Source: Melanocharis versteri (lineage: Eukaryota > Chordata > Aves > Passeriformes > Melanocharitidae). Taken from it: a stretch of 64,000 bases of DNA. Location of the stretch: positions 1,159,816-1,223,815 of the forward strand of contig VZTG01000486.1 in NCBI GenBank assembly GCA_013397845.1. The letters run 5' to 3'. A program made the position numbers and the translations under genes. How positions within the stretch are numbered: the first letter of the stretch is position 1; every line of letters starts with the position of its first letter. Under the pieces are notes generated by a model. It ran no database searches and was not told the DNA's origin. It saw nothing but the letters and a program-made list of their open reading frames with translations. Shown one piece after another: positions 1 through 12,854 of the stretch.

Positions 1-3000
1 AGCTTGAGTAGCAATATAAAAGTATTTTAAGCTATCTGGGAAGAAGGAAAGCCAAAGGAAGCAAAAACACTACAGTCCTACAGACACATTTCCAAAGACA
101 GTGCTGTTGCTCTGCCTTTTTCGGTCAGAATAATGAATAAACGTTTGAGTAATAACAAGAATTACATAAATAATTTGGATAATTTTAAATCCAGTGCCAC
201 TATCTGACCCAAATGCAGGTGCAAGGGGCCCATAAGGTGCTTCAGCAGAAGCCACCAGGGTCTGAGCCATGGGCATCCCAGTGCATCACAGTACTTTCAA
301 CGCTGGAGTAGCCCCCATCCACGGCATGCAGAGATCTGGGAGGCTGGAAGTGAATACATCTGCTGCCTTGTTTTGCCTTTTTGTACCCAGACGAAATTTA
401 AAACTTCACAACCATTTCATTTGCATCCTGCTTTCCTTCAGGAGCAAATCTCTCCCCAACCATATTTTTTTTGTGGCAATGCCTCAACTGGCATTCACAT
501 TACAGTATTGCCAGAAAAAAAAAATAAAGCCAGAAGTGTAGATTTTGTTTTTTACCACAGCCTCCGGGTTAATTTAGTAATCTTTTTTTTTTCTTCTGCT
601 AACTTGCTTTCTTAAAGGTGAAGGTTTAGATGAGCTACTCCATTCTCTTTTGGCCCGTCTGATATGTGAGATAAAGATTAGACAATCCACCAAAGTTGGC
701 ATTTTTGTTACAGCAGTTGTTACAGGAGCTGCTGTATTCCAGGGCTGGTGTGTATGTTAAAATAAAGTCCATTAGACTTGAACTATGGCCAGGCCTTTCA
801 TTGCTGGGATCTTTCCATCTGTAAATAGAATTGCACTCCCTCTGAAATTTTGCTGTCACTCACTTTTGTAAGAGGACACATAAGTATTTGGGGGTTTCAT
901 CCATTGATTTTGGGCTGTGGGTTAATTCTGTAGATTTGGTGAGATCAATGTGCTTCAAAACAAGCAAAGAGCTGGCTAGCTTCTGCTACACTGACATGGT
1001 CCCATAATGCCAATGAAATTGATTGGCAAAAAGCTGCTTCAGGACAAACAGGTCCCTCATGATCTATAAGCATCTCTCCCGATCAGGAAATTATGGACAT
1101 AAAACTGCAGAGTTCTCTGTTGTGGCAGCAGAGAGAAGCATAAAAAAGGTCCTGTGAGGGGCGTGTGATTTTATATACCTGTCACAGGGGCTGCTGAGGT
1201 GCAGCTCAGGATTTTTGCCTTGTTTGTTACCATTTCCCATGTTGTGGGACAGTTTCTTGTGGGAATTGTTGTCTACCTGCATTTAGGGATGTCAAAAATG
1301 GAGAGAGTTTGCTGACTATTCTTTCTCTTGGTGCTACATGGTTTGCTGTCATTTTGTCATTAGTTAAGGTTTTCAACCCACTCCCTGTGTCCACAAACAC
1401 TGTGCTGGGAGATACCTGCCTCTGGAGTTCAGGTGCAATCTGCAAGTTGTGAATCTGCTACTCGGCAAAATTCAGGGGCAAGAATGTCCAATGCAGGAAA
1501 CAGGGGTTGGATGAACTCGGTGGAGGCTAAAAACTTCCTCAATCAATGCCAGATCCACTCAAGGCAATCACTGCCCTTCTCCTTCTGACTGCCCAACCTC
1601 CTCATCTCAGTCACCAGCTTCCTTGTAGCAGCATCTAAAATGATTAATCTTTAATTTAGCTAAAAGTTACATTCTTTTATTCTTCACCGTTCTGCTGCAT
1701 TTCACACTGTCAAATCTCAAGCTGGTTTTGCACTGCTGGCCGTTCCAGCCATATTTACACTGCAAGTGGTGCAGAATTATCATGACTACTCAATACTATC
1801 TAGGGCAGACTGGTCTCTTCCATGTTTGGCCCTTAGTTTTATTTGGGTCTCACGTATAATTATAATTTTCACTACATATATATGTTTTTCCAAGTAGAAT
1901 TATCTGATATAATGGGACAATTGTGTTGTAGCTCTGGGTTCAAAGCAAATAGAAATGTCCTTGACACAGGAAGCATTAGACTGGTGCCTCTTGCTGCCAA
2001 AGGATGCAGCGGAAGCTGAAACTTTCCTTTATGTCATAGGCACATGGAAAAGAACTCCATATACCCAGGTACTCCATGTCCCTGAGGGTTAATAAATATA
2101 GAAAACCTCATATAAGTCAGGAAGTTCTTTGAGATTGAAATATGTTGACTCTTGGAGAGTATTCAGAGGATGTACCATGCACAGCCTCCTGCTCTCATCC
2201 CGAGAACCTGCTCATGGTGCTGCCGAGAATGGGATACCAGGCAAGATAAACCTTTGGTTTGACCCAGTATGGTCATTTGTATATTTTCTTTTGTGCATTC
2301 TCTAGGAGGAACATTTGTAAAAGTTTCTTCAAGATACACTCCATCTTCAAAGGTCTTACAAATCCTGTCCTTCAGCAATTTACTTACTCTTTCTTACTCT
2401 GCCACCAATCATTATTTTAAAAATTGTGCTTACCTGCTGTCAATTTCTTTGTTGCACTCTCTGACTTGATTTCTCCCTCTGCTGTGCCAAAATAGTGACT
2501 AAGCATGGTTAGAAGTAAAGAAAGGTCCTTGCAAAGGCCGTTGAGTTCTGCTGAAAAAATTCACCAGTACTGACTGCTTTCGAGTGTACAACCTGCTGGA
2601 ATTCCTCAGCTCCTCTGCTATAAAACACCACAGTAATCACAAAGGGACACATCACATCTTCATTATTTTAGGCAATGCCCGCTTACACCATGTTCCTAAA
2701 AGTAAGTATTTCCTGTAAGTGAACGATGTACCTGCTCCGGCTCTCTCAAGGCGCTACTAGATAATCCCCAGTTTACAAGCACAACACGAAGCTGTGTCAA
2801 TGGATAATCATCAAAACCACCATTTTACTTCTTCCATCTATCATGTCTACAAAACTTGCATGGAATTGGGCTTGTGTCTTTCTGTGCAACACTAGGAGAT
2901 GCTTGCAGCTATAGGAGGTAATAGTCTTACATGCTTCCCCTTTGCTGTATCCACCATTTGCTTTCTGCTTCCACATCCTTTGCAAGCACCAGCTCTTTCC

Positions 3001-6000
3001 AGTGCAGAATGGTAGGTGTGCTTCAGGGTGTGGCACAAAAAATACTCTGAAGTTGATAAAAATAAGGATGTGGAGGATTGTATAGCTGGGTCTTATGTGT
3101 GGTAACAGAGGACAGTTTTAAAACAGCAAAATTCTTTAGTAAATCCAGTCAGCTACAGCTGATGGAAATCTGTAACTGCATCTCTGAAATAATCCCAAGG
3201 GTACAATAGTAAAATACTTCTATTGATTGTATATATTTTAATTTCAAGATCCATGCTTGATCTGATTTGAAATGACTAGATTCAATGACAATTTGATTCA
3301 CATGGCTGGAAGATCTGTTTAACACACTAGCAGCTGAACAGAGGCGGGGCTGAACTCTCCAAAGGCATAAAAAACCAGTGGTACGAAACCTGGTTTTAGT
3401 TTTTCCTCTGGTTGTGGAGTTCTCCACCCCTATATTAAGGTGAGCAGCCCCTCCCAGGAGCTAAAGGAGTATCTATGCTGAGTAGCTGAGACGCAGATTT
3501 TCCTGAGTTATGTGTAGCCAACGGGTCTGTGAAAAGCGGGAGGAGGGCAGTGATGTGTTGCATTGGTGGCTTGGTCTCAGGAGCTGAATCCCGCCTCCTT
3601 TGGCTATGCCAGCCAGCTCAGAGCTCAACACTTCTCTTCCGTGCCTTGAAGAGAACTGAGACAGTCATCAGGGTAAATTTCTAACTGCTGCAGTAAGGAG
3701 ACCAGAGCCCACATGAGAACATGCCAGCACACGCTCCTTTGGTGCAGGACTGTAGGTTGTTTCAGCAGCTGAAGTACCTGTTCCCACTGTGACTCTTCAT
3801 TCTAGTTCCTTTCCTGGAGCCAAGGACCTCACTGGTTCATGTCTTCATCTCTCTGTCTGCCCCTGCAGTGCTCACCAAAGAGCCAAACAATGGGGAACCT
3901 GGTCTGCACCCTGCTGGCAATGGTTGGATGCACGATGGAAACTGTTGGTAGGGCTGGAGTGCTGTAGGTGGTTGGTGGTCTGATGACAGAAGATTCAATG
4001 ACTGTAGATTTTAGAGACAGGCAGCAGCTGAACTTTCTCAGCTCAGTATTTCTCTAAACACCTGGATACATGTCGGCGTGTTTGTGTTTCTCCTTGGGCA
4101 TGTAGTTTTAACTTTTTCCTCGTGCTTTTGTGGTAAAAGTATGAAGATTTAACTTTGTAAAGCAATTGCCACAGCACAAGTGGATTATACCAACTTTATG
4201 GGAGTGGAAGGGCACAGGAATAATTCAGTAGATTGATAATATTTAGAATTTCCATCCCAGAAGTATCTGGAGGACACAGATTAAAAGAGGTCCCTAGTGC
4301 ATTAGGCTCTGCTTATACAAGAGATGGTCTCAGGCCAAAGACTTTGCAATTAAAACACAATGTTGAGTGATCCTCTGCAATTGTATGTGCTACTAGAAGA
4401 TAAAACTGCATCAAGTGGGTAATAGAATTGCTCACACTTCACAAACCTGTCAGGGCAGATAGATAGCATTTCCTCATCTAATACCAGGTTCCATCTGTGA
4501 GTAAATTATTGTAAGTAGAAGACATTATGCAATACTCCTTAACAATTCATAACCACTTTTATCTGAAGAGAGGAAGATGAAGTAACAAAGAGAGCTCACA
4601 GGTGTAGAAGTGTGATAAAGAAGGTCCAGTGAGTCCTCCTGTAAAGCAGCCACCAGAAAAGTCCTCTCAGCCCATGGTGTATTGTTTGCAGTGAAAGGCT
4701 CAGCTGAGCTATCACTTAGGTTCATACGGTCTGGGGTTCTTCAGCAATGAAATGAGCATATATATTGCAGATGGAAAACGGTGCTGCTACTTCTGACAGC
4801 TCTTTTTACTCTTTGATAGAGGAAAAAAATCTTCCTCTGACTGTGAACCAAGTAAGAGGGAGAAAAGTGTGGGGGTTTTTTAACACACTTTCTTGCTTCA
4901 GAGAGAGGCTCCTGCTTGTGGAGTCACTGATCACATAGACTTGAGCATGTATGAGCATCACTTACTTCAGAAGATAAGTGGAGTGAGAGTGGTAAACAGC
5001 TTTTTTTATGTGCTTCTTGTTTAGTTAATGGGAGTTTCACAGATTGCTCCAATGGGATCAAACAGACCGACAATGAGTGGTTATTTGAAGAAATCTGGTG
5101 AATCTCATACTGTGATAAAAAATGCTTAACTCATTTCACTAGTAAGCAGTAGTCTATGCTGTACTTATGTACTGTAAATCTCTTGTGTTTTGGAGGCTCT
5201 CTAGTAACTACATGTGGAGGATAGTGTTTCTGGGGTAACTAAACACAGAAAGGGAGCTACAGGATGCAGAGGACTTGGGTGAGTTCTCGTTAGCTATGCA
5301 AAATTTACCAAATGGCAAACTTCAAGCTTTGGACAAATTACCATGGGCACCAAATGAACAAAAGAGCTGAAATACCTTGCCAACAGCATCTTCAGATACA
5401 GTGCCTTGATTAGCATTTACTATGTTAGCAGGTTCTGGTGGCAGCCTGACTCTCCAACTCCTGCACTTTGGCATCCATTGCTTCCCGAGCCACCTGCATC
5501 CCTCCTCGGGGCAGAGGGCTCCACCAGGCAGCAGGGAGCCTCGGGACCAGGTAGTGCCTTGCCAAAGCCTTCTGCAGGGCTTTGAAGTTCTTGTTCCTCT
5601 TCCACAGACTGGGTTGGGACACTCCTGGGTTGGTCTGCTTTGGGGATTAGTGTACAAATCCCTCTCAACAGCTCCTTATTGTTTTTGGGAAGATTATCAA
5701 AGGTATGGATTGCCTTAGGTGCAGAGGCATCTAAGGTAGATCTGTGTGACAGCATTGGATTACTTGGATTGATTTACATGGGTGTAGCACCATGTGAACA
5801 GAGCTGAACTTCTCCTGAGCTGCCCAACTCACATGCCTGGCCTCAAAAGCCCTGGCAAGGCAGCTTTCTGTTCCTCTGAATTTTTTATTTTTTTTTAATC
5901 TACTATTTTTAGGAATCTACTCTTCCTGATACCAGAGATCATGTTATGAGACATATAGAAGTAGCTACCCAGACACTTATAGCAGTATGCTTCCTGTCCT

Positions 6001-9000
6001 TGTCACAGACAACTGTTTCTACAGCTGGGAACAATGAAGTCTTCAGAGGAAAGTGAAAATGGAACGGGAACCATGTACTGTAGATGGAGAGTGACGGGAT
6101 AGTGACTGTCAGAAAGTCGCAACACACAAACCAACTTTGCCTTCTCCAGAGACTCTCTCTGTGGTCCTCAGTCTGGGGATGTCCATGAGAGAGGAAAAAA
6201 CCCTCAGTGGGGTCAGGCTTAAGGCTTCTATTTCCCGGTCCTTAGAGTCAGAGGGTTTGGGAATTTAAAGATTGGAGCTGGAACCCACGTGGGAGGGCTT
6301 GCATTTTGTGAGAGGCAGCAGATGGTCGTCCTCTGCCCAGGGAAGCAGCAGCACTGCTCTGCCATGGCTGAGCACAGCAAGTTTGTTTCTTTGTGTCTTG
6401 CTGTTGTTGCCGTGTTCTGCAGCAAATGCAGCTCCCAGCTCCCCCCTCCCCTTCCCAAAGTCACGAGCATGGCAAAGCCGTGCAGTATGTCGAACAGCAA
6501 GTACCACTCTTCCACTTAATCTGACACATGCTGCAATCTATTGCATTGCAGTGCAGTGCTATGCTCCAGCCTCAGATTTTCCTACAGCCTCTACAGCATT
6601 CCCAGTCCCCGATCCTTCCTGAGTGTTCATGCAAAGCCACTCGTCATTTCTCAAACAATGCGTCTCTGCAAAAGAATAGGCTACAACTAATAAACAAAAG
6701 TTCTACACTCTAAAAATAAGATGACATTTCAAAAGGGCTATAAAAAACTGCATCATTGACTGGCTCTGGATGATCTCCATGAAAGAGAGAACAATATTCA
6801 ATTCGTCTAAAACCCCAAGTTCTTCTCAAAAGGCGCTATAGAAAATTGTTCAGCAACATAATGTAAATTAGAAGGCCACAAGCACAGTTCATACTTGAAT
6901 GAAATTAATTCACACAGGATACAGCGAATATGGCATAACTACAGCACCACTCTTATTTTTTTTTATACCACCAAAGCCTTTATTTCCTTTGAAGATGGGT
7001 AATTGTAAGGAATATAGTACTTTTTCCTTCTCATGTAGAATTATTCTCCCCAGTCTCTGTTGCACAGTGCATTAGCTGCAAATGATTAAAGCTGGCCTCC
7101 TATCCCTTTGGGTGTTTTCAGAGACTGTCAGTGTCTCCAATGGGCTGAAGTCACCCAGCAGACCATAAAAGCACCCTATTTATCTTCAAAGAGAAAATCA
7201 AGAAGCCTTGACAGATCTCTTGATTGTTTTGGTTTCCCTGTAAAAGGGTTTGCTTTTATTTAAATAATTTTTAAAAAGAAAATAAACTCAAGGCAAAATA
7301 CAAATTTCTGGTATTATTATCCCTGCAGGATTGCTACCAGGTTCACATGGTCATTCTACCTATGGTGTTCCTGCCTGCTGAAATTTTATTAATCTCGAGT
7401 CATTGATTCGAAGTAAGATCAGGTTGTTTACAGTGACCTGAAAGTGTTCCAGGGAGCTTGGGCAGTACTGGCTTTATCTTTCCAGTTTCCTGCCCTTCCA
7501 GGAACAAAGCCCCCATTTTCTAGCAGCTCTATGGGGAAAAAAAAGATGCAAGCACCACAATTTGCTTTTCCTGATGCACCAGAACAGAAACTAAGAGAAC
7601 CGCATTTTGGCTACGTGCCCAAGTGCTAGTGCAAGCAAAATTCTGTTTCAAATGCATTTTTGTGGCATTCCTTTGGCAGAAAGGGGAAGCACTCGTTGCA
7701 GAAAAGGCATCATTCTCATCACGTGAGACTTTCCTGCTTCCCTGGCTTTGCAGCCGCATGGTCTGGCACTACGGGCTTCTTGTTGTAAGAGTGGCAGGAC
7801 AGGACACAGAGGATTGCTGTCAGCATCCATTTTTGGGTAAGATGTAACAAAATGTTCCCACTCATTTTGAGGGCTCGTGCCTCCATGTGATCATGCAGGA
7901 AATAAGGAGATGGTCCAAAATCTGCTCGAAACATATTAATTATACACTACAGCCAAGACTGGGAACTTCACCCATACGTAATGTGAAATCTGAAGAACTG
8001 GAAGCAAAATTTGGCTTTGTCTGCCTTATTATTTGATCTGGCTGAAATTTTTTTGTATTCTAAGAGTATTTTTGGCTCCACAGAAGGATCATTGTGATCA
8101 GCCCCTGCGGGACTTTGTTGACTCTCTGTTCCCTGGTTTGAAAAGATGAACCTGGAACTGCTAAGGATATCTAGGGTTATTTCAATCCAGTCCTTAATCT
8201 CCTTCACTAATTTTTGAAGCTCCTATAAATGGCCAGGTTTGGGGCCTTTGCTTCTATTGAACAGACTCTCAGAGCTTCAGCTCTCCAGTTATGAGAAACT
8301 TTGTTCTCACTTCTAGCTTTTTTTTTCCCCTTCTCTCTCAGTAATTAAATTCTGTTTCCAAATCATGGATAGCAACTTACAGTTTAGCATATCCATGCCC
8401 CTGAGACATTGTGTCCACCTGCTCATCCTGTTCTACATCATGTTCACTGGTAACAGCTGAAGCAAAGGTTTGCTACCGTCCTTGGATTAGTCCTGAGTTT
8501 ATGCCTGTTTTTTCAAGTGCTTCTACTCTCAAACTTTAATAGTATGGAGGGTTCTTTTTACATTGTTGTACAACTATTATTGTGGAAAATCTTTGTCTTC
8601 TATATTTCCTATTATTTTCTTGAAAGAAAAAGAACACTTTGGGGAAAATAATTCTTCAATATCTGGAGGTATGGGGTGTGTGGAACTGGGTTATTTAAAT
8701 GGTGAAAAAGATAAATTCAGATTTGGCAACATCTGAGTCTTGGCAGGAGATATACCTCAATTATGTCTTAGTCTGACTAGGATCCAGAAATCAATTTTTT
8801 TCCCTAAATCCCCCTAAGGGCTTTATCAATTTGTCTATGCTGAGAATGTCTCATATACACTGATAAGTCTGATCTCTCCACAAACTGTATGCTGGCAGCA
8901 GTGTTCTCCTACAGGACATCAAGAGGAGGTGTCATTTTCTCCTGTGTAGGTAGCATTTACATTTGTGAATAAATTAGATACCCAGGATTGAGAGCAGAGA

Positions 9001-9985
9001 CAAGAATAAATGACTTCCCATCGCTAACAAGAAAAGACACAGTTGCTTCCTCTTGAGTTCTTCAAGAGAGGTGGAACGTCTTCCTTCTTGAATTGCTATA
9101 TAGCCTCAAAAGCTCTTGGTGTGGGGGATATGCAAATTGACATGGATTTGGATCCCTCCTTGGGCAGAGGAAGAGGTTAATTTCTGTGACCCGCTTCTGG
9201 GGTGAATGATCCAACCTTTCAAATATACTCGTGATACCATCACCACCTAGTGATCCTGCTTGAGAGAAGACTGAGCCTTTCTTGCCTTGAATACCTGTTT
9301 TCAAAAGGTATTATTTCAGGGCTTAGGATACTGAGTGTAGGAGCTTCCTGTCTTTTCACTTAGCACAAGGTGCTGACAGCCTAGAAAGGCACGAGATTTC
9401 CCCCTGCACATTCCTGTTTCATGGCTTGGCTTGGTGACCTAAGATGGGCTCTCTGCCTTGAACACTGGTTGCTCCGGCACCTCATGAGACACCTGACTGT
9501 CCCTATTCCTTCAGGAAGAAATTTGGGCACCAAATCAGAGCCTGGAGTCCACTCTGGGGCTGGTGTCATGAATGAATGTTTTAGGTCGCTTTAAGAAGGG
9601 ACAGGGCAGTGGAAGGAAGGGTGGGGATGCACCAGCACAGCGGGTTCCTGCACCTAAGATCTTGATTGGATTTTGCTTTGCCCTCACTGTTTCTTACAAA
9701 ATTGAGAAATATACATTTCAGAAATAATGAGAAAATGGTGAGAATCAACTGCACATGGAACTACTAAAAAGATTTCAGACTGCAACTCCGCTATCTAGAA
9801 AAAGGAAGACAGGACAACCCTCAGAGAAGAGCCTCATGGGGAGCTTCCAGACAGATAAGAAGAGCTACAATACATGTTCCTTTATGGAACCTGCCTTTCT
9901 ATGTGTTCTTCAGCCAGCATGTTTGTGATTACTATGTGTGACTTTGGGCAGAGATGATGGCTTTTTAAAACTGCATTTAACCTAC
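1..9985. other. Intergenic, no gene recognised
   Basis: Open frames here are short, unconserved to my eye, and overlap one another on both strands. No TE could be named. A somewhat GC-richer patch at about 5420-5755 is open in several frames, as expected by chance. SLC35D3 would be expected on this side from human gene order, but no long transporter exon is present, so it must lie further left. Confidence 0.6.
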
Positions 9986-10294
9986 TTCCCTTTCCAAAAT
10001 CTTGCTGATGCGAAGACATTTGTCACAGAATCCTCTCTGTGAAAATAATATAGAGAAAAATACCCTCTCCAAGGCTATTTTGAACCTAGACACACTCATG
10101 CAATTAAAATACCTGCCACAGGGGTGATGTGGTTTAACTCCAGTATACTGGGTGCACTGACAGCGGCTAAATCCCACACAGCTGCTCACTCACTCCCCCC
10201 GTCCTGTCAGTGGGATGGGCAGGAAAATCAGGGGGAAAAAAGTAAAAATCCAGGGTTAAGACAGTTTAATAATTGAAACAAAGTAAAACATTAT

Positions 10295-10559
10295 NNNNNN
10301 NNNNNNNNNNNNNNNNNNNNNNNNNNNNNNNNNNNNNNNNNNNNNNNNNNNNNNNNNNNNNNNNNNNNNNNNNNNNNNNNNNNNNNNNNNNNNNNNNNNN
10401 NNNNNNNNNNNNNNNNNNNNNNNNNNNNNNNNNNNNNNNNNNNNNNNNNNNNNNNNNNNNNNNNNNNNNNNNNNNNNNNNNNNNNNNNNNNNNNNNNNNN
10501 NNNNNNNNNNNNNNNNNNNNNNNNNNNNNNNNNNNNNNNNNNNNNNNNNNNNNNNNNNN
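10295..10559. other. Assembly gap (Ns)
   Basis: 265 Ns inside the partly triplicated LTR region. The sequence on either side is homologous (LTR on the left, the LTR's left flank on the right), so the gap joins copies of one repeat unit. Confidence 0.99.
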
Positions 10560-11163
10560 TTCCCTTTCCAAAATCTTGCTGATGCGAAGACATTTGTCAC
10601 AGAATCCTCTCTGTGAAAATAATAAAGAGAAAAATACCCTCTCCAAGGCTATTTTGAATCTAGACACACTCATGCAATTAAAATACCTGCCACAGGGGTG
10701 ATGTGGTTTAACTCCAGTATACTGGGTGCACTGACAGCAGCTAAATCCCACACAGCTGCTCACTCACTCCCCCTGTCCTGTCAGTGGGATGGGCAGGAAA
10801 ATCAGCGGGAAAAAAGTAAAAATCCAGGGTTAAGACAGTTTAATAATCGAAACAAAGTAAAACATTATGATAATGATGGTAGTGATAATAATAGTCATAA
10901 CAAGAAGACAAAGATACATAAATCCCAAGAAACACAATACAGTTGCTCGCCACCCACCAGCCGACGACTTGCCCGTCCCCAATTGGTCCCTTCCAGCCAA
11001 TTCCCCACAGTTTTTATAGTGGCTGTGATGCTTCTTGGTATGGAATATCCCTTTGGCCAGTTTNAATCCTCTCTGTGAAAATAATAAAGAGAAAAATACC
11101 CTCTCCAAGGCTATTTTGAATCTAGACACACTCATGCAATTAAAATACCTGCCACAGGGGTGA

Positions 11164-11732
11164 TGTGGTTTAACTCCAGTATACTGGGTGCACTGACAGC
11201 GGCTAAATCCCACACAGCTGCTCACTCACTCCCCCCGTCCTGTCAGTGGGATGGGCAGGAAAATCAGGGGGAAAAAAGTAAAAATCCAGGGTTAAGACAG
11301 TTTAATAATTGAAACAAAGTAAAACATTATAATAATGATGGTAATGATAATAATAGTAATAACAAGAAGACAAAGATACATAAATCCCAAGAAACACAAT
11401 ACAGTTGCTCGCCACCCACCAGCCGACGACTTGCCCGTCCCCAATTGGTCCCTTCCAGCCAATTCCCCACAGTTTTTATACTGGCTGTGATGTTTCTTAG
11501 TATGGAATATCCCTTTGGCCAGTTTCCATCAGGGGTCCTGGCCATGTTCCCCCCCAGCCTCTTGTGCACTTCCTTAGTGGCAGACCATGGGAAACTGAGC
11601 AGTCCTTGACTCAGAGTAAGCACTGCTCAGCAGCACCAGTGTGTTATCAGCAGTCTCATCCTAGATTCAAAACACAGCACTGTACCGGCACCCAGGAAGA
11701 AAATCATCTCTATTCCAGCTGAAACCAGGACA
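11164..11732 (-). mobile_element. Solo LTR of an endogenous retrovirus (minus strand)
   Basis: 569 bp with TG...CA termini. On the minus strand it starts TGTCCTGGTTTCAGCTGG and ends TTAAACCACA, the hallmark of a widespread passerine LTR family. A 4-bp duplication GTGA flanks it (11160-11163 and 11733-11736). An ATA/ATG-rich low-complexity tract is near 11330-11362. There is no internal retroviral coding region beside it, so it is a solo LTR. Partial copies of its 3' end lie at 10128-10294 and 10702-11063. Family name is from recollection, not a database match. Confidence 0.8.
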
Positions 11733-11814
11733 GTGAGACTATATTTTACTTCACTTGAAGGATGCACAGCAGAGCTGTCTGGTGCTGTCTTTAAGAACTT
11801 TCGAAGTGCTGAAG

Positions 11815-12010
11815 CGTTAAAAATCACGCGAGTGCACGAAACTGGGAAACCGCGGGGGAAGGAATCATGTCTTTGCCTTTTTCCTTCAGTTCTGCCCGGC
11901 AGAAAAGCCGGGCGCGCCGTCCCCGCCAGGGGACGCCAAGCCCCTCCTTAAAAGCAGGAGAGGGATAAACGTGGAATCGCGATCGCTGCGAAGCTCGGAA
12001 GAAAGCACCG
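11815..12010. promoter_or_regulatory. Small CpG cluster next to the LTR
   Basis: A CpG-dense patch in otherwise CpG-poor DNA, starting about 80 bp beyond the LTR. It includes a perfect 7-bp stem (gcccggc / gccgggc, 11894-11900 with 11907-11913), gcgcgcc, and tcgcgatcgc. It could be a small unmethylated island or promoter, but no exon, TATA box or conserved ORF accompanies it. Function unknown. Confidence 0.35.
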
Positions 12011-12650
12011 TCTTGTGCTACAGGGCTGTCAGTGGCAAATGTTCTCGACAGGCACCGAAAGCTGTGGTTATTTCTCCCTGACAGGGCATCCTAAGCAAGC
12101 TAAATACGAATTTCGGGTGCATGCTGAAATAATACCGTCACTTTTCAAAATCTGACCGAGGATAACCTTCTTCGCACCAAGCACTTTAAGCAAGCAAAAA
12201 TACATTGAATCCTTCTTAAAGAAAGAAACACAAAGGAAACTCCTCATCCTTTCTCACCCACCTGTAGGATCCGGGCAAGCACAGCACTGCTGGAGCCCCA
12301 GTGGGCCTTTCTGTGTGGAGGGGAAAAAAGGTCTCTGGGAGTTTGATGGGCTCAGTGCCCTAATCTGCCCCTAAATAACTGGCGTAGCAAAGTATTGAAA
12401 TGGAAAAAGCTGTCACCTCACCTAAAAGCTTGCCATCAGCCTGGCTCACAAAAGCGTGGAGCCCCAGGACGGGTTGCTTGTGGGTTTAGACAGGTAAGTC
12501 CAGCTGCTGATGGCTGGTTTAAAACTTCCCTTGAATGCGCTGGTGGGGAAGGTGTTGGGAAGCCTGGAGGAAGAATCTCAAAAAGAAGAAAGGGAAAGGT
12601 TTGCAATGATTTCTTGTAGCTATATATGCCTGGTCTCAGAGGTGTTTGGG

Positions 12651-12854
12651 CTTAGGGTTAGAGTTAGAATTAGGGTTGAAAAAAGCACAAAGCCCAGAGC
12701 TCCAGGGACACTGAACTACAAAAGTCATGCCAAGGGGAGCACGGCACTGCCACAACATTGCTCACTCTACACCTTTCTCCTTGGCACCACCCATGTGCTG
12801 GGAGCCTCAGCCTCAGGAAAAGGCTACTTTTACTGCTCTGCTTAGGGTTAGGGT
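12651..12854 (-). repeat. About 180-bp repeat unit with TTAGGG-like ends (inverted copy)
   Basis: On the plus strand it starts with degenerate telomere-type hexamers (cttagggttagagttag...), continues through about 150 bp of unit body (cccagagctccagggaca... ctccttggcaccaccc...), and ends ttactgctctgcttagggttaggg. Its reverse complement matches the units at 48014-49103 closely. No name is known to me. Confidence 0.75.

Larger units (their letters stand above)
9986..11736. repeat. Threefold partial tandem repeat of LTR end plus its flank
   Basis: A unit made of unique left flank (starting ttccctttccaaaatc) plus the left end of an LTR occurs at 9986-10294, 10560-11063 and 11065-11736. The third copy lacks the first bases of the flank but is the only one with the complete LTR. 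The first is cut by the gap and the second by a lone N at 11064. The copies are highly similar but not identical. The differences are single bases, for example cagcggctaa versus cagcagctaa and aattgaaac versus aatcgaaac. Confidence 0.85.

Noticed and set aside
5322..5755. Possible processed pseudogene from overlapping ORFs
   Set aside because: None of the frames resembles a known protein, and no poly(A) remnant or target duplication was seen.
10256..11225. Several ORFs of 98-165 codons
   Set aside because: They are translations of LTR sequence or run through Ns; they do not resemble retroviral proteins.
12641..12680. True interstitial telomere tract
   Set aside because: Only a few degenerate hexamers are present and they recur as part of a larger repeat unit, so it is not a telomere fusion scar by itself.
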